Shown here piece by piece: positions 35,663 through 45,240 of a stretch of 64,000 nucleotides of DNA; position 1 is the stretch's first letter; each line of letters opens with the position of its first letter. The notes under the pieces were generated by a model. It was not told where the DNA came from, did no database searches, and worked only from the letters and a program-made list of their open reading frames with translations. The DNA lies in NCBI GenBank assembly GCA_020073345.1, contig JAIQFI010000022.1, positions 32,195-96,194 of the forward strand, in the 5' to 3' direction. Source of the stretch: Terriglobia bacterium. GTDB taxonomy: Bacteria; Acidobacteriota; Terriglobia; Bryobacterales; Bryobacteraceae. The translations under genes were made by a program, and so were the position numbers.

Positions 35663-38050
35663 TTAGGGCAATCCCGCCCGTTGTGCCAAGTCGGTAAACC
35701 GCGGGTCGGACCGGAGCTTGGTAAACAGCGGATCCACCCTTAGATACACCACCCAACTGGACCGGTCCGCATACCCCTTTTGTAGCCACTGGAACGCTTC
35801 ATCCTTCTCTCCCAGGGCTGTCAGGATCGCAGCGATCCAGATCGGCTGGACATAGGTTTGCGTGGACCGTTCTTTCAGTTCATCCAGAGTCTTCCGCGCC
35901 TCCGCTGGTTTCCCGCCAAGGGCGTAGGCCTGTGCCAAGGCCGCCAGTTCGTTACTGTCGCCTTCGGAGAGTTCCAGCGCTTTCCGAAATTCTGCGATCG
36001 CCTCCGGATAAGCCTGTTTTTGCTGGTACGCGCGGCCGAGCAGGACATGCGCTCCTATGAAGCCAGGATCCAGCAAGAGCGTTTTCCGGGATTGCTCGAT
36101 GGCTTGATCGTAGTGGCCGGCGTAATAAGACGCCGAGGCGACAGCCCGGTTCAGCGGCAGGGAGACGGGTTCCAGGTCCAATGCGCGTTGTGTTTCCAAT
36201 GCCGCTTCATCCAGCTTTCCGGTCAGGGTGAGATACTCACCGTACATTTCGTGCGCGAGCGCGTAATTGGAATTCAACTGGAGAGCACGCTTGAACTCCC
36301 CTTCTGCGTCCGTCCAGGCCCAGTCGTGCGTCAGTTTCACCCAGCCGAGCGAGGTATGCGCTTCGGCCAACAAATCGTCGATTTGCAGCGCCTGCGTGGC
36401 CGCCTCCTTGGCTCGCGGCATCACTTCCCGGGCAGGGAGGACGTTGTAGTCCGCCAGAAGGATGTAGGCGTCGGCCAAGCCGGCGTAGGCCAGCGCGTAG
36501 CGCGAGTCCTTGGCGATCGCCTGCTGGAACAGTTCGATGGCTTGTTGCATTCCATCCAGCGTCCGCTTATTCCATTGGTAGCGTCCGCGCAGGTACAGTT
36601 GATAACTCTCGCTGTCTTGCGTCTGGCGCTTCGCTAGCCGCGTTTCCTGTTCGCCGGTAAGACGAACCCGCAGCTTCTCGGAGATTTCGCGCGTGATCTC
36701 GGATTGAACGCCGAGCAGGTCCGCGAGTTTGCGGTCATACTGCTCCCCCCAAATCTGGCGGTTTGTCTTGGCATCCACCAGTTCCGCGCTTATGGACACG
36801 GTGTCGCCTCGCACCACCAACCTGCCCGTCAAAATCGAGCCGACTTTGAGCTGCTGGGCGATCTGTTGCGGATCCCCCTGTTTGTCTTTATAGCGGAACA
36901 CCGAGCTGCGCGATGCGACGCCGAGATTGGGCAACTGCGCGAGGTTGTTGATGATTCCTTCCGTGATTCCGTCGCTCAAGTACTCGACGTTCGGATTACC
37001 CCCAACATTTACAAACGGCAGGACTGCCAGGGACTCGATCGATCCGCTCCGGCCGAACCACAGGTAAGAACCGAGCGCCAGTAAAAGAACCGTCAGTGCG
37101 GCGAGTATCCAGGCCAGCCGGGGTTTCACGCGAGGCTTGGCAGGCGCCGCGGCGACGGCAACCTGCCCAGTGATGCCGGACATCGATTTCAAAGCGAAAG
37201 CCAAATCCCGGGCGGAGTGGAAGCGATCGTCCGGATTCTTTTCGAGGCAGTGCGCCACCAGCACCTCGAATTCCGGTGGAACACTTTGGGTCATGCCGGA
37301 AATTTGGACCGGTGGCTCTTTGAGAATGGCGGCGAGGGTCTCCGCATGGGTATTGCGCGCGAAGGGGTGTGCCCCATACGCCATTTCGAAAAGAATGCAG
37401 CCCAGCGAGAAAATGTCGCTGCGAGCGCCAGCTGGCTCGCCACGCGCCTGCTCCGGCGACATATATCGTACGGTACCCATCAGGGTTCCCGGAATGGTTT
37501 CGAGATCTTCCCTGAGTGAAGCTGTCTCGTCTCCGGCGGGAATGGCGCTGGGGGCCATACGGGCCAACCCGAAATCGAGGATCTTCACCATGCCGTCCGA
37601 AGTGAGGAAAATATTGTCCGGCTTAAGATCGCGGTGAACGATTCCTTTAATGTGCGCGGCTGACAGCCCATCCGCGAGCGCAATCCCTATCTCCGCCGCT
37701 TTTCGCCAAGGCAGCTGGACGTGCTGAATCCGGCTCTTCAGGGTTTCCCCTTCGAGCAGTTCCATCGCTGCGAAATGAACTTCCTGCTCGCACCCGAAAT
37801 CGTAGATCGCGAGGATATTGGGATGCGAGAGCGCAGCGACCGCCTTCGCTTCGCGCACAAAGCGCGCCAAAGCCACCGGATCCTTCGCCATTCGCTCGGG
37901 CAGAACCTTGAGGGCGATCACCCGGTCCAAGCGCGTGTCACGCGCGCGGTAGACTTCGCCCATGCCACCCGCGCCGAGGGACGCGAGCACTTCGTACGGG
38001 CCAAGGCGAGTGCCACTGGTGAGCGTCATGCGGCTGTGTCCGGGGGACAT
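35663..38050 (-). CDS. Membrane Ser/Thr protein kinase with TolB-like and TPR extracytoplasmic part
   Basis: The 795-residue protein has a Hanks-type kinase domain (residues ~15-285) with glycine loop GAGGMGEVY, lysine in ALKVLP, catalytic loop HRDLKPDN and DFG in KILDFGLA, so it should be active. A single transmembrane helix follows (WILAALTVLLLALGSYLWF, ~310-330), then a TolB-like/adenylate-cyclase-associated domain (SLAVLPFVNVGGNPN, ~340-470) and about eight TPR repeats to the end. Such kinases, abundant in Acidobacteriota, are thought to signal from envelope to cytoplasm. The first ATG has GGAG five bases upstream. The neighbouring convergent gene encodes a lysine-rich histone-like protein, a conceivable but unproven substrate. 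Confidence 0.93.
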   Translation of the reverse strand: MSPGHSRMTLTSGTRLGPYEVLASLGAGGMGEVYRARDTRLDRVIALKVLPERMAKDPVALARFVREAKAVAALSHPNILAIYDFGCEQEVHFAAMELLEGETLKSRIQHVQLPWRKAAEIGIALADGLSAAHIKGIVHRDLKPDNIFLTSDGMVKILDFGLARMAPSAIPAGDETASLREDLETIPGTLMGTVRYMSPEQARGEPAGARSDIFSLGCILFEMAYGAHPFARNTHAETLAAILKEPPVQISGMTQSVPPEFEVLVAHCLEKNPDDRFHSARDLAFALKSMSGITGQVAVAAAPAKPRVKPRLAWILAALTVLLLALGSYLWFGRSGSIESLAVLPFVNVGGNPNVEYLSDGITEGIINNLAQLPNLGVASRSSVFRYKDKQGDPQQIAQQLKVGSILTGRLVVRGDTVSISAELVDAKTNRQIWGEQYDRKLADLLGVQSEITREISEKLRVRLTGEQETRLAKRQTQDSESYQLYLRGRYQWNKRTLDGMQQAIELFQQAIAKDSRYALAYAGLADAYILLADYNVLPAREVMPRAKEAATQALQIDDLLAEAHTSLGWVKLTHDWAWTDAEGEFKRALQLNSNYALAHEMYGEYLTLTGKLDEAALETQRALDLEPVSLPLNRAVASASYYAGHYDQAIEQSRKTLLLDPGFIGAHVLLGRAYQQKQAYPEAIAEFRKALELSEGDSNELAALAQAYALGGKPAEARKTLDELKERSTQTYVQPIWIAAILTALGEKDEAFQWLQKGYADRSSWVVYLRVDPLFTKLRSDPRFTDLAQRAGLP

Positions 38051-38164
38051 CCCAACTCCGTTCTATCGACATCTCTGAGTTTAACTCGATGGCGCGGGTC
38101 GTGGGGGGATGTCTGTGATAGTCTGATGACCATTACCGTAGTTCAGGCAACCAAGGAGCGACCG

Positions 38165-39454
38165 ATGAAGCGTGCTTGGAGACACAGCTGTCTGCTGATG
38201 TTACTTGGACCGTTTGCGCTGGTCGCGCAAACCCCGAATCCCGCCAATGTGACGGAAACCGTCCAGGCGTTGCTCGACCGCATTGACCGGCTGGAAAAGC
38301 GCGTGGCGGAATTGGAAGTCTCAACCACTGCGGCCCGTCCGGCAACACCTCCGCCGCCACAGCCTCCGGCGGCACCCCAGTCCACCGCGCAGTCGCCACA
38401 GCCCGCTCCCGGAAGCCACGAGGACCACGTTAGTGGGGCTGAAACGGCGCAAGGAGTCCCTCAATAGCCCCTTCTCAAACTGTCTGGTTTCAGCGATTTC
38501 AATTTTTCGGCCACCGATCAGCGGGGCGTCAAGAGCGGTTTCAATGAGGGCCAGTTTACCCTGCACACGGTCTCCGTGCTGGCTCCGAAGGTGACTGTGT
38601 TCAGCGAGCTCACGCTGACCGCGCGTCCCGATGCCGGTACCGGATCGCCGGCGGCCCCCGGGTTCAACGCCGAAGTAGAACGAATCGTTATTCGCTACGA
38701 CCAGAGCGATTATTTCAAGGTTTCCTTCGGACGTTTCCACACACCCATCAATTGGTGGAATACCACCTACCATCACGGACAGTGGCTCCAGACCACGGCC
38801 GCGCGGCCCGAAATGGTCCAGTTTGGCGGACGATTCATCCCCGTTCATTTTGTGGGCGGATTGATCGAAGGCGCGGTTCCGGCCGGAGGTTTGCATCTCA
38901 ACTACAACGTCGGAGTAGGAAATGGACGTGGCTCCCTCATCAGCCGGGGCGGCGATGCCGGAGACATCAACAACAATCGCGCCTGGCTGGTCAACCTGTT
39001 TGTCAAGCCGGACCGCCTATTCGGGCTTCAAGCGGGAGGCTCCCTGTATCGGGACAAGATCGCAGTGGGCGCGCGCGCGTTCGATGAATGGATCTCTTCC
39101 GGGCACGTGGTCTGGGCCAAAGAGAATCCCGAGTTCATCGCTGAGTTCGCCAACGTCAATCACACCGAGACCGGCCGGCCTGGTAGCTTCAACAGCCAGG
39201 CTTTCTACGTTCAGCTCGGCTACCGGCTGCCCGAGTTCGACCAGCGTTGGAAGCCGTATTATCGGTGGGAATACATCCACATTCCCAGCTCTGATCCGGT
39301 ATTCGCGGGTGTTCCCGGCCTGGCCGGCTCGACCGTAGGATTGCGTTACGATATCACTACGTTTTCGGCTATCAAAGTCGAATATAGGAACCAGCGCCGT
39401 CCCGGATTACCGCGTATCAACGGGGCCGTTGTGCAGACCAGCTTCACATTCTAG
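38165..39454 (+). pseudogene. Outer-membrane porin gene with an in-frame amber codon
   Basis: From ATG 38165 (AAGGAG eight bases upstream) the frame encodes a signal peptide (LLMLLGPFALVAQ), a coiled-coil segment (ALLDRIDRLEKRVAELEVS) and a Pro/Gln-rich linker, then TAG at 38465-38467. The same frame continues without any shift for 329 more codons as a beta-barrel: LLKLSGFSDFNFSATDQRG, FSFGRFH-type strands, and a C-terminal ...AVVQTSFTF ending in Phe. The rest has no signal peptide of its own, so the two parts were one gene. The stop is a single-codon interruption; it may be a true nonsense mutation, read-through, or a base-call error. The coiled-coil plus barrel layout resembles phosphate-selective-type porins. 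Confidence 0.75.
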
Positions 39455-39461
39455 GGAATCC

Positions 39462-39950
39462 ATGCGACGACTTCACGCCCGATTCACACTGGCGCTATTG
39501 GCTGGGGCTATCCTTCTTCTTTTTTCCGCATCGCGGGTCTTGTCCGCTGATGGGGACATTGCGGTGGTGGTCCACCCCGGAGTGCCTGTCAACACGCTGA
39601 CCTTTGCCGAAGTTAGGAAGCTGCTTTTTGGGGATCGTCAATATTGGACCGCTGATCTCAGGGTCACGCTGGTCATGCGCGCGCCCGTCGCGCGGGAACG
39701 GGAAATCGTGCTGAAAACCATCTATCAGATGACGGAAGCCCAATTCCGTCAGTATTGGATCAGCAAAGTCTTCCGCGCGGAAGCCGCCAGCGGTCCCAGA
39801 ATTGTTTACTCCAACGACGAAGCTACCGGACTGGTCGGCGCAATACCCGGCTCGATCAGTTTCATGGACGTCACACAGGTGCCCAAGGGTCTGAAAGTCC
39901 TGCGAGTGGATGGACACTTGCCAGGCGAGCCGGGGTATAGGTTGCATTAA
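39462..39950 (+). CDS. Small PstS-like periplasmic binding-domain protein
   Basis: This 162-residue protein has a signal peptide (cleavage near VLSAD) and a short phosphate-binding-like domain: VVVHPGVPVNTLTFAEVRKL near residue 40, RQYWISKVFRA near 95 and an AIPGSISFMD segment near 135. Short proteins of this type are related to PstS but have only about half of a usual two-lobe receptor. The ATG at 39462 is eight bases after the porin stop, so the two are cotranscribed. A role in phosphate or other anion sensing or uptake with the porin is inferred. The ABC permease genes are not nearby. Confidence 0.76.
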   Translation: MRRLHARFTLALLAGAILLLFSASRVLSADGDIAVVVHPGVPVNTLTFAEVRKLLFGDRQYWTADLRVTLVMRAPVAREREIVLKTIYQMTEAQFRQYWISKVFRAEAASGPRIVYSNDEATGLVGAIPGSISFMDVTQVPKGLKVLRVDGHLPGEPGYRLH

Positions 39951-40175
39951 CCTTCAGGGCGTCCGTAGTGCCTCTACCCGCCCGCGCCGCAGAATTGTTT
40001 CCGGACTTACAGCGCTCGCCGCGCTTTCGTCTGACGGCTCTTTTCCCTTCTCTGGAGAACACTTACTTCGATCAAAGTCGAGAACGTCGCGGGACTTACA
40101 CCATTTCTTCGAGTTGTCCTATATACTTGATGCTAATAAGCCAGCAAAACGTCTAGGGTTCAAGGAGACTGGAGA

Positions 40176-43100
40176 ATGTGGGTGCGTTCCAGTTGTCTGG
40201 CGCTGTTCTTCGCGCTCGTAGTTTGGCCGGTGCGGGCTCAGACCAGCCGCGGTACTGTGAGCGGTCTCGTGTGGGACCCGCAGAACCTGGCGGTGCCGGC
40301 CGCAGTCGTCGAGTTGACCAACGCCGATACGAATTCAGTCCGCAGCACCACGACGAATGACGCCGGCTTCTATCGCTTCGACGCAGTCGACCCAGGCAGC
40401 TACAAGCTGACCTTCCGTCACGACGGATTCAAGGCTGCCACGATTGTGAGCCTCGAAGTGAATGCCGGTCTGTCGCTGGCGTGGGACGCGCATCTTGAAA
40501 TAGGCCCCGTGCAGGAGGTGGTGGAAGTAAGCGCCGAAGTTCAGGCGTTGCAAGCCGATGCTCCGGTTCGAGGCGGCAGCGTGCTCACCCAAAGTATCCT
40601 GGACTTGCCCTACGCATCCCGTAATCCGGCCCTGCTGGCTCTGACATTGCCGGGGGTCGTGTCGAACAAGTTCTCCATCACCGAGAAAACAAGCTTTGCC
40701 GTAAACGGTGCGCGCACGCGTTCCAATAATTTCATGATGGACGGAACGGATAACAACGATATTTCCACGGCCGGCCCCGCTTTCGAAGTGCTTAATCCGG
40801 GCAGTGTCGAGGAAGTTTCGGTCCAGACGACGAATTACGATTCAGAATTCGGGCGCGCAGGTGGCGCAGTCGTCAATGTGATTACGAAATCCGGCACCAG
40901 CCAATGGCACGGCACTGCCGGCTTCGTGCTGGATTCCACTCGGGACGATGCCATTTCGAGCTCACTCTCACAATCTCCCGCCATCTCGGCGCGCGGGCAC
41001 AATTTGCCAGGAACGGAGCAGCGATTCGACGGGAGCCTTGGCGGGCCGATCCACCGGGATGATACCTTCTTTCATCTCTCCTATATGGAATTGCGTCAGT
41101 TTTCGACAAGCACCTCACAGATGGTCGCGCCTACAGCCGCCGGCCGGGCCACCTTGCAGAGGATCTTCCCCCCCGGCGCCAGCGCCAATGCCGACCTGTT
41201 GCAGCAAATCACCTCCGGTTATGACGGGCAGTTTCAAACCTTCTCTGTTCCGCTCGGAAACGGCCGCCCAGACGTGGAATTCGGAAATCTGATTATTCCC
41301 TATTCCCAGCGATTGCGCATTCGCCAGTACGGCGCCAAGATCGATCATCACTTCAGCGACAAAGATACGCTGTCCGGCCGCTTTTTCATTGATGACCAGT
41401 TTCGTCCACAAGGCGGGGAGAGCATTGGTTTCCCGAGTTTCTTCACCAGCTCGACTTACAAGACCACGACCATCGCGCTATATCACACTCACGTTTTTTC
41501 ACCAGAGTTGACCAACGAACTTCGCCCGGGATTCACCCGGTTCAATTACGACGCTCCCCTCGATCCGGTCAACCCCCTTGGATTGACCCTGCCGCAAATC
41601 ACCATCGCGGGAGTGAATTCATCGGGCAATTTTTATGGCATTGAGGCGTCGTATCCGCAAGGACGCCTTTTTAACAACTACACGCTCCAGGACACGATGA
41701 GCATCGTTCAGGGCAAGCATTCCTACCGGTTTGGGTCTGAGTTGGTGGACCAGCGAGCGCGTCAGGCGGCCCCCTTTAACTACCGCGGCAGGCTCACTTA
41801 TGGCGCGAGTTCCGGTGCGCAGAATTTCAGCGGGCTAGCCAACTTCCTGGACGATTTCGGCGGCGCCGGATCCACCTCGCGGACGTTTGGCAACTCACAA
41901 TACTATCCGTCCTTGTTTCGTCAAGGCTATTTTTTTCAGGACCGCTGGCGTATGTCGCCGAATCTCACCATGAGCCTGGGATTGCGCTATGAGTACTTCG
42001 GTACACCGACTAACGTCACGCTCAATCCGGTTTTCACCGGACTGTTCAATGTGGACCCGGTCACGCTGGATAGCCCGCTGTTCCACGCGAACCAAGTCGA
42101 ACCGGATCGTAATAACTGGGCGCCCAGCGTTGGTTTGGCGTATTCACCCTCCTCGGGAAACGGCTGGAGGAGGTGGCTATTCGGCGACCACAAAAGCTCA
42201 ATCCGGCTGGGATACGGAATCGGTTACGACAGCTACTTCAACAACATCACGTCGAACATCGTGGCCGGCGCCCCAGCCTCGGCCACCGCGACCCCCCCAT
42301 CCACGGTAACGGCGGATGCGCCGCGGGGAGCCGCCGGGCTTTCGAAACTGCTACCCACGCAGGCGCCGGCTTTGACGACGACCCTAGCGCAGTTCTCGGT
42401 GTATAAGAATCTCGTCAACCCTTACTACCAGCACTGGTCGGTGACCCTCGAACGTGAGCTTCCCTTGGGCATCCTTTTGGATCTCGCTTACGTGGGAAGC
42501 AAGGGCACCAAGCTGTTTGTCACGGAGGACGGGAACCCCTTGGTAACGCCCGACCTGCGGGTACCGGTGCCTGCCAATGTCACCACGGCCACTCGTCAAC
42601 TACGCGTGGATCAACTGCAAGGCCAACGGTTGGTTCGGACAAACGGTGGCTCGTCGACTTATCATGCGGCGCAAATGGAGGTAAAGCGGCGCTTTTCCAG
42701 CGGGTTTACCTTCAGTGGCGCGTACACGTTCTCGAAACTGATCGATAACGCCAGTGAGATTTTCACTCTAGGCGGCACGTCGACGCTGCAAAACGCTTCG
42801 GTGCCGGCCATGTTCGGCGGCCTCCAGATCGATAAAGGAATAAGCTTTTTCGATCGTACGCATCGGGCCGTGTTCACCTACAGCTACGAACTCCCGATCT
42901 TTAAACCGCAGCAGGGCATCCTGGGTCACGCTGTGGGCGGGTGGCAGATCGCCGGACTCACCACTTACGAAAGCGGAGTCCCTTACACGGTGTTGAATGG
43001 CCAGGACGCCGACGGAATCGCGGGCGCCACTTATGATCGTCCGAATTTCAATCCGCAAGGGCGGCCTGGGGTACGCGCCAAGCCAGATGCGTCTTCGCCC

Positions 43101-43496
43101 ACGGGTTATGTCAACCCGGATAACAATAATGCTCCCATAGACCCGCGGGAAGCGCGCTATATCGGCATCGCGGCGAATACCAGTAGCACTCACCGTCCCC
43201 CGGGAAATCTCGGCCGCAACACCGAACGCGGGCCGGGCCTCAAGAACTGGGACCTGAACGTCATCAAGAACACTCGCATCAACGAGCATTTTAGTTTGGA
43301 ATTCCGTTCAGAGTTTTATAACATTTTCAATACGCCCATGTATGGCAAGGTGAGTGTGAGTCCGTTCGCGCCGCCTCAGGATTCGCAAACCATCGACGCC
43401 AGTGTGTTCAACTCGGCGGCCGGGAGGTTCTTGAATGCCAGGCTCCAGGATGGCGGAGGTCGTGTGATTCGCTGGCAATTACGGCTGCACTTCTAG
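40176..43496 (+). CDS. Oar-like TonB-type outer-membrane receptor with N-terminal carboxypeptidase-regulatory domain
   Basis: The 1106-residue protein begins with a signal peptide (cleavage near PVRAQ) and a CarboxypepD_reg-like domain (RGTVSGLVWDPQNLAVPAA, residues ~25-110). A plug region follows with SFAVNGARTRSNNFMMDGT near residue 175 and NYDSEFGRAGGAVVNVITKS near 220. The barrel ends in ...VIRWQLRLHF. It belongs to the same Oar-like class as the receptor at 14 kb but is shorter and lacks that protein's C-x-C motifs. A strong AAGGAG site precedes the ATG by about ten bases. It appears monocistronic, with a 110-bp gap before the protease gene. The substrate is unknown. Confidence 0.9.
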   Translation: MWVRSSCLALFFALVVWPVRAQTSRGTVSGLVWDPQNLAVPAAVVELTNADTNSVRSTTTNDAGFYRFDAVDPGSYKLTFRHDGFKAATIVSLEVNAGLSLAWDAHLEIGPVQEVVEVSAEVQALQADAPVRGGSVLTQSILDLPYASRNPALLALTLPGVVSNKFSITEKTSFAVNGARTRSNNFMMDGTDNNDISTAGPAFEVLNPGSVEEVSVQTTNYDSEFGRAGGAVVNVITKSGTSQWHGTAGFVLDSTRDDAISSSLSQSPAISARGHNLPGTEQRFDGSLGGPIHRDDTFFHLSYMELRQFSTSTSQMVAPTAAGRATLQRIFPPGASANADLLQQITSGYDGQFQTFSVPLGNGRPDVEFGNLIIPYSQRLRIRQYGAKIDHHFSDKDTLSGRFFIDDQFRPQGGESIGFPSFFTSSTYKTTTIALYHTHVFSPELTNELRPGFTRFNYDAPLDPVNPLGLTLPQITIAGVNSSGNFYGIEASYPQGRLFNNYTLQDTMSIVQGKHSYRFGSELVDQRARQAAPFNYRGRLTYGASSGAQNFSGLANFLDDFGGAGSTSRTFGNSQYYPSLFRQGYFFQDRWRMSPNLTMSLGLRYEYFGTPTNVTLNPVFTGLFNVDPVTLDSPLFHANQVEPDRNNWAPSVGLAYSPSSGNGWRRWLFGDHKSSIRLGYGIGYDSYFNNITSNIVAGAPASATATPPSTVTADAPRGAAGLSKLLPTQAPALTTTLAQFSVYKNLVNPYYQHWSVTLERELPLGILLDLAYVGSKGTKLFVTEDGNPLVTPDLRVPVPANVTTATRQLRVDQLQGQRLVRTNGGSSTYHAAQMEVKRRFSSGFTFSGAYTFSKLIDNASEIFTLGGTSTLQNASVPAMFGGLQIDKGISFFDRTHRAVFTYSYELPIFKPQQGILGHAVGGWQIAGLTTYESGVPYTVLNGQDADGIAGATYDRPNFNPQGRPGVRAKPDASSPTGYVNPDNNNAPIDPREARYIGIAANTSSTHRPPGNLGRNTERGPGLKNWDLNVIKNTRINEHFSLEFRSEFYNIFNTPMYGKVSVSPFAPPQDSQTIDASVFNSAAGRFLNARLQDGGGRVIRWQLRLHF

Positions 43497-43606
43497 AAAC
43501 CAAGGGAGTTCCCAGTGTGGTTGACGATCGATTTCGTTCACGTGTTTCGGGCGGTCCGATTGTTGGCATGTCTTAAGTTGAGCGCTTGTACGATAGAGGA
43601 ACCAGC

Positions 43607-44611
43607 ATGAAATTCTCTCGGGCTACTACTTTCGTGTTGCTTGCTGCAGTTTTGGCTGTGGTGATCGTGTTCTATATCCGAACTTTGCGAGACGACGAGG
43701 TCACGCTTTCAAATACATCCGGACAGGACAATGGCATTCTCGTAAACGCTCAGGGAAGCACAGGAGTTCTATCCGATCAGGCCTTCCAGTCACTGACCAA
43801 GACGATTGACGTCGGGCGACTCACCTCTGCGCCAGGCCGCAACGAAGTGATCGCCTTCACCAAATCGCGGCCGGTGGCGATCGCTCAAAACGTGCAATGG
43901 ACCTCAGGCTTCGATGCCGTTCCTGTCGAATTCGCGGCCGAAATCCAGATCTCCATCACGGTCTGGATCATAGACACCCCGTTCGCGAGTCGGCGGAAAG
44001 CTGCTGCAAGCCACTGCTTGACGGCCGTCGCCAAGTGGACCGCGGAACGAATGGGAGTCGAATTCGCTCCAGGTGGTTGCGATATCAAGGATGCGACAAG
44101 CGTCGCCGACGTCGACCAATTTCGTGGTCCGATGGCCAGGAGTTTTGATTGCGTTGATGACCAACAGAGCCTCCAGCAGGCCATCTCTCCAAGCCCGGGC
44201 CGAATCAACATCTATGTGGTCCATTCAGTCGACTCAGGCTCGGGTACAGGCCCGGGGATGGGAACTTCGTGCGGGACCAGCGATTTCGTGGCTCTGGGAT
44301 CCAATGCGCTAGCCGGGACGTTCATTCACGAGCTAGGGCACACTTTTTCGTTGGAGCACATAGATGCGATGACCGGCTTTGACGCGACCAATTTCATGAA
44401 GAGTTTGAGCGGCACGCGAAAGTATTTCACGGAAGGGCAAATCTTCCGCGCCCATTTCACGCCCGCTGTGCCGAATCGTCACCCTCCCGGTTCAGCGCTC
44501 AACATCGTTTACAACGCCCGGCCGCTGCAACCCACGCGCGATTGCGCGACGGATCCATGCCCGGCGCTCCAGAAGCGGATTTGGGCCGACGGTGCGTTTC
44601 CACCAAATTAG
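43607..44611 (+). CDS. Membrane-anchored or secreted metzincin-like zinc metalloprotease
   Basis: The 334-residue protein has an N-terminal hydrophobic segment (FVLLAAVLAVVIVFYI, residues ~10-25), probably a membrane anchor or signal. The active-site motif HELGHTFSLEH (HExxHxxxxxH) lies near residue 243 and is followed about 15 residues later by a methionine (NFMKS) that could form the Met-turn, so a metzincin fold is likely. Four cysteines around residues 135-190 and one in TSCGTSD may form disulfides. The ATG at 43607 follows an AGAGGA site. A short secreted protein gene follows 38 bases later and may be in the same operon. Substrate unknown; the best family match could not be settled. Confidence 0.72.
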   Translation: MKFSRATTFVLLAAVLAVVIVFYIRTLRDDEVTLSNTSGQDNGILVNAQGSTGVLSDQAFQSLTKTIDVGRLTSAPGRNEVIAFTKSRPVAIAQNVQWTSGFDAVPVEFAAEIQISITVWIIDTPFASRRKAAASHCLTAVAKWTAERMGVEFAPGGCDIKDATSVADVDQFRGPMARSFDCVDDQQSLQQAISPSPGRINIYVVHSVDSGSGTGPGMGTSCGTSDFVALGSNALAGTFIHELGHTFSLEHIDAMTGFDATNFMKSLSGTRKYFTEGQIFRAHFTPAVPNRHPPGSALNIVYNARPLQPTRDCATDPCPALQKRIWADGAFPPN

Positions 44612-44649
44612 CCTGAAGCTTAAGATTAAGAAAAATAGGAGGGGTACAA

Positions 44650-45207
44650 ATGTACGCGCACAGTGAGTCACTGATTGTAGCCATTCTTGGCGCCGCGCTT
44701 GGTCTGGCGCAGGCTTCCGCGCAACTGCCTCCGGACGCCCGATTGGCCGGCGAAACATGGCTGCAGAAGGATTGCGGCGTTGGGGAGCAAGACCAGCTCA
44801 AACCAATCCTGAGGATGTTCAAACCGCAATTTGAACAGTTCTTTCTGAATGCCCTGAACAACGGACCCCCGGCTCAACTCATGGCGCAGGTCGAGGAAAC
44901 CGCTTCGACGACCTTCGACCTGCTCGAGGCGGCGCTCAAGACCGGCAAGGGTCTCGGTTTGAGCGAAGCGGACCTGAACGACTTGCGGATGGTCACCCGG
45001 GAACAGTATGTCGCACGCGAACGGGAGGATTTCGCGATCAACTACAAATCCAGAGCTGTATCGGGCCTTGGCATCGTCGCCGGGGATCGAGGCAAAACGG
45101 TACTCCAGGCGCTTGCCGCTGACCCACTTTCGCCACTGCGAGGCGGCGCCCGGGAGTCCTTGTTACAGCTTCGGCCAGCGCCGGGGAAGGCGGGCGCGAA
45201 AAAATAG
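44650..45207 (+). CDS. Small exported protein of unknown function
   Basis: I do not recognise this 185-residue protein. It has a signal peptide (LIVAILGAALGLAQASAQ) and a helical, charged mature part with the segments LKPILRMFKPQFEQFF near residue 55 and LGLSEADLNDLRMV near 100, ending in a short basic tail. A strong AGGAGGGG site precedes the ATG. It follows the metalloprotease by 38 bases, so a joint function is possible, for instance as inhibitor or partner; nothing in the sequence proves this. Confidence 0.62.
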   Translation: MYAHSESLIVAILGAALGLAQASAQLPPDARLAGETWLQKDCGVGEQDQLKPILRMFKPQFEQFFLNALNNGPPAQLMAQVEETASTTFDLLEAALKTGKGLGLSEADLNDLRMVTREQYVAREREDFAINYKSRAVSGLGIVAGDRGKTVLQALAADPLSPLRGGARESLLQLRPAPGKAGAKK

Positions 45208-45240
45208 CCCGCCCAGCGCCGGGAGTGGTCCAATTCCGGA

